Position numbers and translations under genes: made by a program. From NCBI GenBank assembly GCA_001603685.1, contig LUZO01000186.1, forward strand, positions 1 through 10,142: 10,142 nucleotides of DNA, given 5' to 3'. Below are positions 7,473 to 10,142 of this stretch, in pieces (positions within the stretch are counted from its first letter, which is position 1; every line of letters begins with the position of its first letter). The stretch comes from Bacteroidales bacterium Bact_23. GTDB lineage: Bacteria > Bacteroidota > Bacteroidia > Bacteroidales > Lentimicrobiaceae. The notes under the pieces were generated by a model. That model worked only from the letters and a program-made list of their open reading frames with translations. It had not been told where the DNA came from and made no database searches.

Positions 7473-7829
7473 ATGGCAAACGCATTAGTACATCTCCCTG
7501 AACTGCAAGGGGTTGAACTGAACCACATTCAAATGCTGATCAAGGATTTCAGCGACCAGCAGGCACAGCAATTTGCAAGCATTTACCGCGCCCGCCGCAA
7601 AGACCCGCAACTGATTCTGCTTACCTGCCTGGTAGGCTTTCTCGGTGTGGCCGGTATTCACCGTTTCCTTATCAACCATGTCGGGATGGGGATTCTCTAT
7701 CTGCTGACCGGCGGGCTTTGCTTTATCGGCACCATTGTGGATGCCGTAAATCATCAGTCGCTGGCTTTTGAATTCAACCAGAAGGTGGCAGCGGAAATTA
7801 TTCCGCTGGTAAAAGCAATGAATTCATAA
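7473..7829 (+). CDS. TM2 domain protein with N-terminal helical extension
   Basis: A 118-aa membrane protein. Residues 47-92 are a TM2 domain: two hydrophobic helices (about 47-63 and 70-90) joined by a short turn, with the conserved GVAGIHRF (58-65), GMGILYLLTGG (71-81) and Asp90. Residues 1-45 form a polar, probably helical extension ending in YRARRKDPQ; this layout is common in Bacteroidota TM2 proteins. The C-terminal 26 residues are again polar. The function is unknown; the domain name describes topology only. The start codon follows an A-rich leader (AACATAAAACCA) with no Shine-Dalgarno sequence. I see no TAnnTTTG box in the 79 bp behind DUF2752, so it is probably read from the promoter at 7043-7075. 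It converges with pyrD, 23 bp away, and I see no clear terminator between them. Confidence 0.85.
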   Translation: MANALVHLPELQGVELNHIQMLIKDFSDQQAQQFASIYRARRKDPQLILLTCLVGFLGVAGIHRFLINHVGMGILYLLTGGLCFIGTIVDAVNHQSLAFEFNQKVAAEIIPLVKAMNS

Positions 7830-7852
7830 ACGAAGAGTTCAGATTTTCGGAA

Positions 7853-8764
7853 TCAGAGTACCAGGCCGCCGGTAAGTTCCCTTACATCCGAAATATTATG
7901 GCGGTACAGGTACTCTTCAATCCCGGCCAGAATTTTAACGCTTGCCTGTGGATCGATAAAGTTGGCGGTTCCCACCTGAATGGCGGAGGCTCCAGCGAGC
8001 ATAAACTCAATGGCATCGGCTGCGGTGGTAATGCCACCAATGCCGATTACAGGTACCTTTACAGCCTTTGCCACCTGCCACACCATGCGCAGTGCAACCG
8101 GTTTAACGGCAGGCCCTGACAGGCCGCCGGTAACGGTTGAAAGCACCGGCCGCCTGGTTTCGGCGTTGATGGCCATTCCCAGAAGGGTGTTGATCAGCGA
8201 AATGGCGTCGGCTCCGGCTTCTTCAACCGCAAGAGCGATGTCTTCGATGCGGGTGACATTGGGCGAGAGTTTCACAATCAGTGTTTTGTCGTAAACTTCC
8301 CTTACCGCTCTGGTCACTGCGGTGGCCGAGGGGCAGCTGGTTCCGAATGCCATGCCGCCCTCCTTCACATTCGGGCAGGAGATGTTCAGCTCTATGGCCT
8401 GAATATGGTCAAGACGGTTTATTTTTTCGGCAACCTCTACATAGCCCTCCACGGTTGAACCTGAGACATTGGCAATGACATAGTTGCTGTATTTGAGCAG
8501 CCTTGGGTAAATGTGTTCCACAAAATAATCCACCCCCTTGTTCTGAAGGCCGACGGCATTAAGCATTCCCATGGGCGTTTCGGCCATGCGGGGGTAGGGG
8601 TTCCCTTCACGGTGCTCCGGAGTGGTAGCTTTGACAATTATTCCGCCAAGGGCATTTACATCAATGAAATCATCGTATTCTTCGCCGTAGCCAAAGGTGC
8701 CGGAGGCCGTAAGAACCGGATTTTTAAGTTTCAGATTGTGTATGTTTACTTCGAGGCTGGCCAT
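7853..8764 (-). CDS. pyrD: Dihydroorotate dehydrogenase, class 1B catalytic subunit (PyrD)
   Basis: Cytoplasmic FMN enzyme that oxidises dihydroorotate to orotate, the fourth step of de novo pyrimidine synthesis; 303 aa, the normal length for class 1B. It is a TIM barrel with ASGTFGYG (20-27), Lys45 in VKATTPE, and the active-site loop NISCPNVKEGG, in which Cys130 is the class 1 catalytic base. Lys165 in VKLSPNV follows, then the FMN-phosphate loops GGLSG (213-217), GIGGI (241-245) and GTANF (265-269). The Cys base (class 2 has Ser) and the adjacent pyrK identify it as class 1B, which passes electrons to NAD+. The Lys45 loop has Ala where KGTT is usual, a conservative change. It lies 72 bp downstream of pyrK on the same strand, across an A-rich gap without a terminator, so the two are probably one operon. 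Confidence 0.96.
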   Translation of the reverse strand: MASLEVNIHNLKLKNPVLTASGTFGYGEEYDDFIDVNALGGIIVKATTPEHREGNPYPRMAETPMGMLNAVGLQNKGVDYFVEHIYPRLLKYSNYVIANVSGSTVEGYVEVAEKINRLDHIQAIELNISCPNVKEGGMAFGTSCPSATAVTRAVREVYDKTLIVKLSPNVTRIEDIALAVEEAGADAISLINTLLGMAINAETRRPVLSTVTGGLSGPAVKPVALRMVWQVAKAVKVPVIGIGGITTAADAIEFMLAGASAIQVGTANFIDPQASVKILAGIEEYLYRHNISDVRELTGGLVL

Positions 8765-8836
8765 GAGAGAAGCGGTTTTGCGGTTTTAACTTTCTGATTC
8801 TTTTTTTTGATTGGAAAGTCGTGTTGTTTTTGTGTT

Positions 8837-9646
8837 TTACTGGTCGAGCGAACATCCCGTTTCCACCTCAGCGGTCCAACCCTTGAGTTGTTTCGAGTTG
8901 AAAACCGGGCCCTGTGTGCAAACGCACTGGTTGCCTTCGTGCGTTTCCACCACGCAGCAAAGGCATACGCCAATACCGCAGGCCATGGTATTTTCGAGCG
9001 ATACTTCACATTCGATACCGTGTGCTTCGGCTATGCCGGCTACGGCCCGCATCATACCGTCAGGCCCGCAGCAGTATATCATATCATAGGATAATTCCTT
9101 GTTTTTAAGCACCGAATGGCCGGTAACCATTCCTTTTTCGCCCAGGGTTCCATCTTCTGTAGCGATATAAACGGTGCCGAAGGCCCTGTAATCGTCGGCC
9201 ATCAGGATATCGTCCGCCGATCTGCCTCCGATAAGGATATCCACCTTGTTGCCCTGCCTGAAAAGGTGGTCGGCCAGATAATAAAGGGGAGCAACGCCGC
9301 ATCCGCCGCCAACCAGTAACACGCGGGCGTTGCGGGTAAGGGTAAAGCCACTGCCCAGAGGCAGCATAATGTTTACGGAGTCGCCGGCTTCAAGGTCAGC
9401 CAGTTTCCGGGTGCCGTCGCCCACCGATTTTATCAGCAGGTGCATGGTGTTGGCAGCCCGGTCAACCCGATGGATTGAAAAAGGGCGGCGCAGATAGGTG
9501 GTTTGAGACCCGTCAACGCGAACCTCGGCAAACTGACCGGGAACCATAGGCGGCAACGGATTGATGCACCCCAGCTCAAGCAGGTTGTGGTTACGGTTCA
9601 GGCGCCTGTTCGACCGGACTTTAAGATCAAGAATGTATTTTTTCAT
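8837..9646 (-). CDS. pyrK: Dihydroorotate dehydrogenase electron transfer subunit (PyrK)
   Basis: FAD and [2Fe-2S] subunit of class 1B dihydroorotate dehydrogenase, which carries electrons from PyrD-bound FMN to NAD+; 269 aa. The ferredoxin-reductase-like FAD domain contains YLRRPFSIH (51-59). The NAD-binding domain begins at LLVGGGCGVAP (110-120) and includes YCCGPDGM (191-198). The C-terminal iron-sulfur site is MACGIGVCLCC followed by VCTQGPVF, with ligands Cys223, Cys228, Cys231 and Cys243 (C-x4-C-x2-C-x11-C). Cys230 and Cys241 are extra cysteines next to ligands. The ATG at 9646 is the natural start, giving the usual N-terminus MKKYILDLKV. It is the first gene of the pyrKD pair, just downstream of the DUF5606 gene's terminator. 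Confidence 0.96.
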   Translation of the reverse strand: MKKYILDLKVRSNRRLNRNHNLLELGCINPLPPMVPGQFAEVRVDGSQTTYLRRPFSIHRVDRAANTMHLLIKSVGDGTRKLADLEAGDSVNIMLPLGSGFTLTRNARVLLVGGGCGVAPLYYLADHLFRQGNKVDILIGGRSADDILMADDYRAFGTVYIATEDGTLGEKGMVTGHSVLKNKELSYDMIYCCGPDGMMRAVAGIAEAHGIECEVSLENTMACGIGVCLCCVVETHEGNQCVCTQGPVFNSKQLKGWTAEVETGCSLDQ

Positions 9647-9664
9647 AAAAAATGAATCAGCAGG

Positions 9665-9672
9665 TAAAGATA
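9665..9672 (-). promoter_or_regulatory. Candidate -7 box for pyrKD
   Basis: On the minus strand this reads TATCTTTA, seven of eight positions of TAnnTTTG, 18 nt before the pyrK start codon. It begins inside the T-run of the preceding terminator. No convincing -33 TTTG is seen. Read-through from the DUF5606 gene is the alternative source of transcription. Confidence 0.3.
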
Positions 9673-9700
9673 AAAAAAAGTCCGTAAATGTTACGGACTT
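9670..9700 (-). terminator. Strong intrinsic terminator after the DUF5606 gene
   Basis: A perfect 10-bp stem, AAGTCCGTAA (9678-9687) with TTACGGACTT (9691-9700), closes on a three-base loop. In the minus-strand transcript it is followed by an uninterrupted T run (A run on + at 9672-9679). It begins 5 bp after the stop codon and separates the DUF5606 gene from pyrK. Confidence 0.85.
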
Positions 9701-9705
9701 GCAGA

Positions 9706-10140
9706 TTATTCAGCAGTGCCGGGTTTATCGCCGGAGTCCTCTGTTTCAGGTGTTTCAGTAAAATCGAGGAGCTCGTTTTTTTGCAGCAGGTTATACCATG
9801 CTACAACTTTCTGCATATGCGAAACATAAACCCTTTCCTTGTCGTATTCGGGCAGCACTTCACCAAAAAATTTCTTCAGTCCTGAACTGTCGTTTTTAAA
9901 ATCGGGGGCCGCTTTACCCTCAAGCTTTTCGAAAATGCTTTTGAAAATCTCTTTCAGCGGCTTGTCTTCGCTTTCGGTAAAGATACTGATCTCTTCCAGC
10001 GTGCTGATTTTATCTGTGGTGAATGCCTGAATCCGTTTCTTGTCAATCAGTGATTCAACAATAATCCCGTTTTTTGCCTGTGCGACCATTTTGAAAAGTC
10101 CGGGTTTTCCGCCAATGGCCATAATGTCTTTCAAGTCCAT
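9706..10140 (-). CDS. DUF5606 family protein
   Basis: A 144-aa cytoplasmic protein recognised as the Bacteroidota-specific DUF5606 family. The diagnostic N-terminus reads IMAIGGKPGLFKMVAQAKNG (6-25), followed by IIVESL. The central region has ISTLEEISIFTE (45-56), and a conserved VLPEYDKERVYVSHM segment runs from about 94 to 108, before KVVAWYNLL. No signal peptide, membrane segment or catalytic motif is visible. The last 18 or so residues are acidic and low in complexity (ETPETEDSGDKPGTAE), probably a disordered tail. The function is unknown. The gene is complete, but its start codon is only two bases from the window edge, so its promoter and any upstream partner are outside view. A strong terminator follows it, so the link with pyrKD is mainly positional. 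Confidence 0.85.
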   Translation of the reverse strand: MDLKDIMAIGGKPGLFKMVAQAKNGIIVESLIDKKRIQAFTTDKISTLEEISIFTESEDKPLKEIFKSIFEKLEGKAAPDFKNDSSGLKKFFGEVLPEYDKERVYVSHMQKVVAWYNLLQKNELLDFTETPETEDSGDKPGTAE

Positions 10141-10142
10141 GC

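Noticed and set aside
9678..9700. Perfect inverted repeat considered as a mobile-element end or attachment site
   Set aside because: Its position 5 bp after a stop codon and the T-run following it in the transcript sense fit an intrinsic terminator, and there is no transposase or integrase nearby.
1..10142. Search for CRISPR arrays, tRNA genes, insertion sequences and defence or toxin-antitoxin genes
   Set aside because: I saw no regularly spaced repeats, no tRNA-like cloverleaf, no transposase and no defence-type domain. All substantial coding sequence is accounted for by ordinary families.

Overview
The window looks like a piece of chromosome from a member of the Bacteroidota, most likely Bacteroidales or a near relative. 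The reasons are several upstream elements fitting the phylum's sigma-70 promoter (TTTG, about 18-21 bp, TAnnTTTG), A/T-rich leaders without clear Shine-Dalgarno sequences, and families typical of the phylum: a DUF5606 protein, a TM2 protein with the N-terminal extension usual in the phylum, a DUF2752 protein and large secreted S9 peptidases. Gene density is high. I see no rRNA, tRNA, CRISPR array, insertion sequence or phage gene, and no gap above 300 bases without a gene.

Layout. Positions 57-2318 (-) encode an exported DPP-IV-like S9 serine peptidase. A 229-bp divergent promoter region follows. Positions 2548-4311 (+) encode an exported 5'-nucleotidase/cyclic phosphodiesterase-type metallophosphatase, ending in a hairpin terminator. 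Positions 4432-6942 (+) encode a second exported S9 peptidase with an extra N-terminal beta-rich module, also ending in a terminator. Next come two small membrane proteins on +, DUF2752 (7088-7393) behind a near-perfect promoter and TM2 (7473-7829). The remainder is on the minus strand and is read right to left: a DUF5606 protein (10140-9706), a strong terminator, then pyrK (9646-8837) and pyrD (8764-7853), the two subunits of an NAD-dependent class 1B dihydroorotate dehydrogenase.

How it fits together. The first three genes are separate transcription units, all predicted to be exported. They could together scavenge peptides and nucleotides outside the cytoplasm, though proximity is the only link. 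pyrK and pyrD form a textbook pair in de novo pyrimidine synthesis. The DUF2752/TM2 pair has no assigned function.

I found no clear evidence of an undescribed multi-gene system. The points most worth a second look are the S9 peptidase lacking the DPP-IV double-Glu motif, the N-terminal module on the second S9 peptidase, the DUF2752/TM2 pair, and two places where a promoter element overlaps the preceding gene's terminator.
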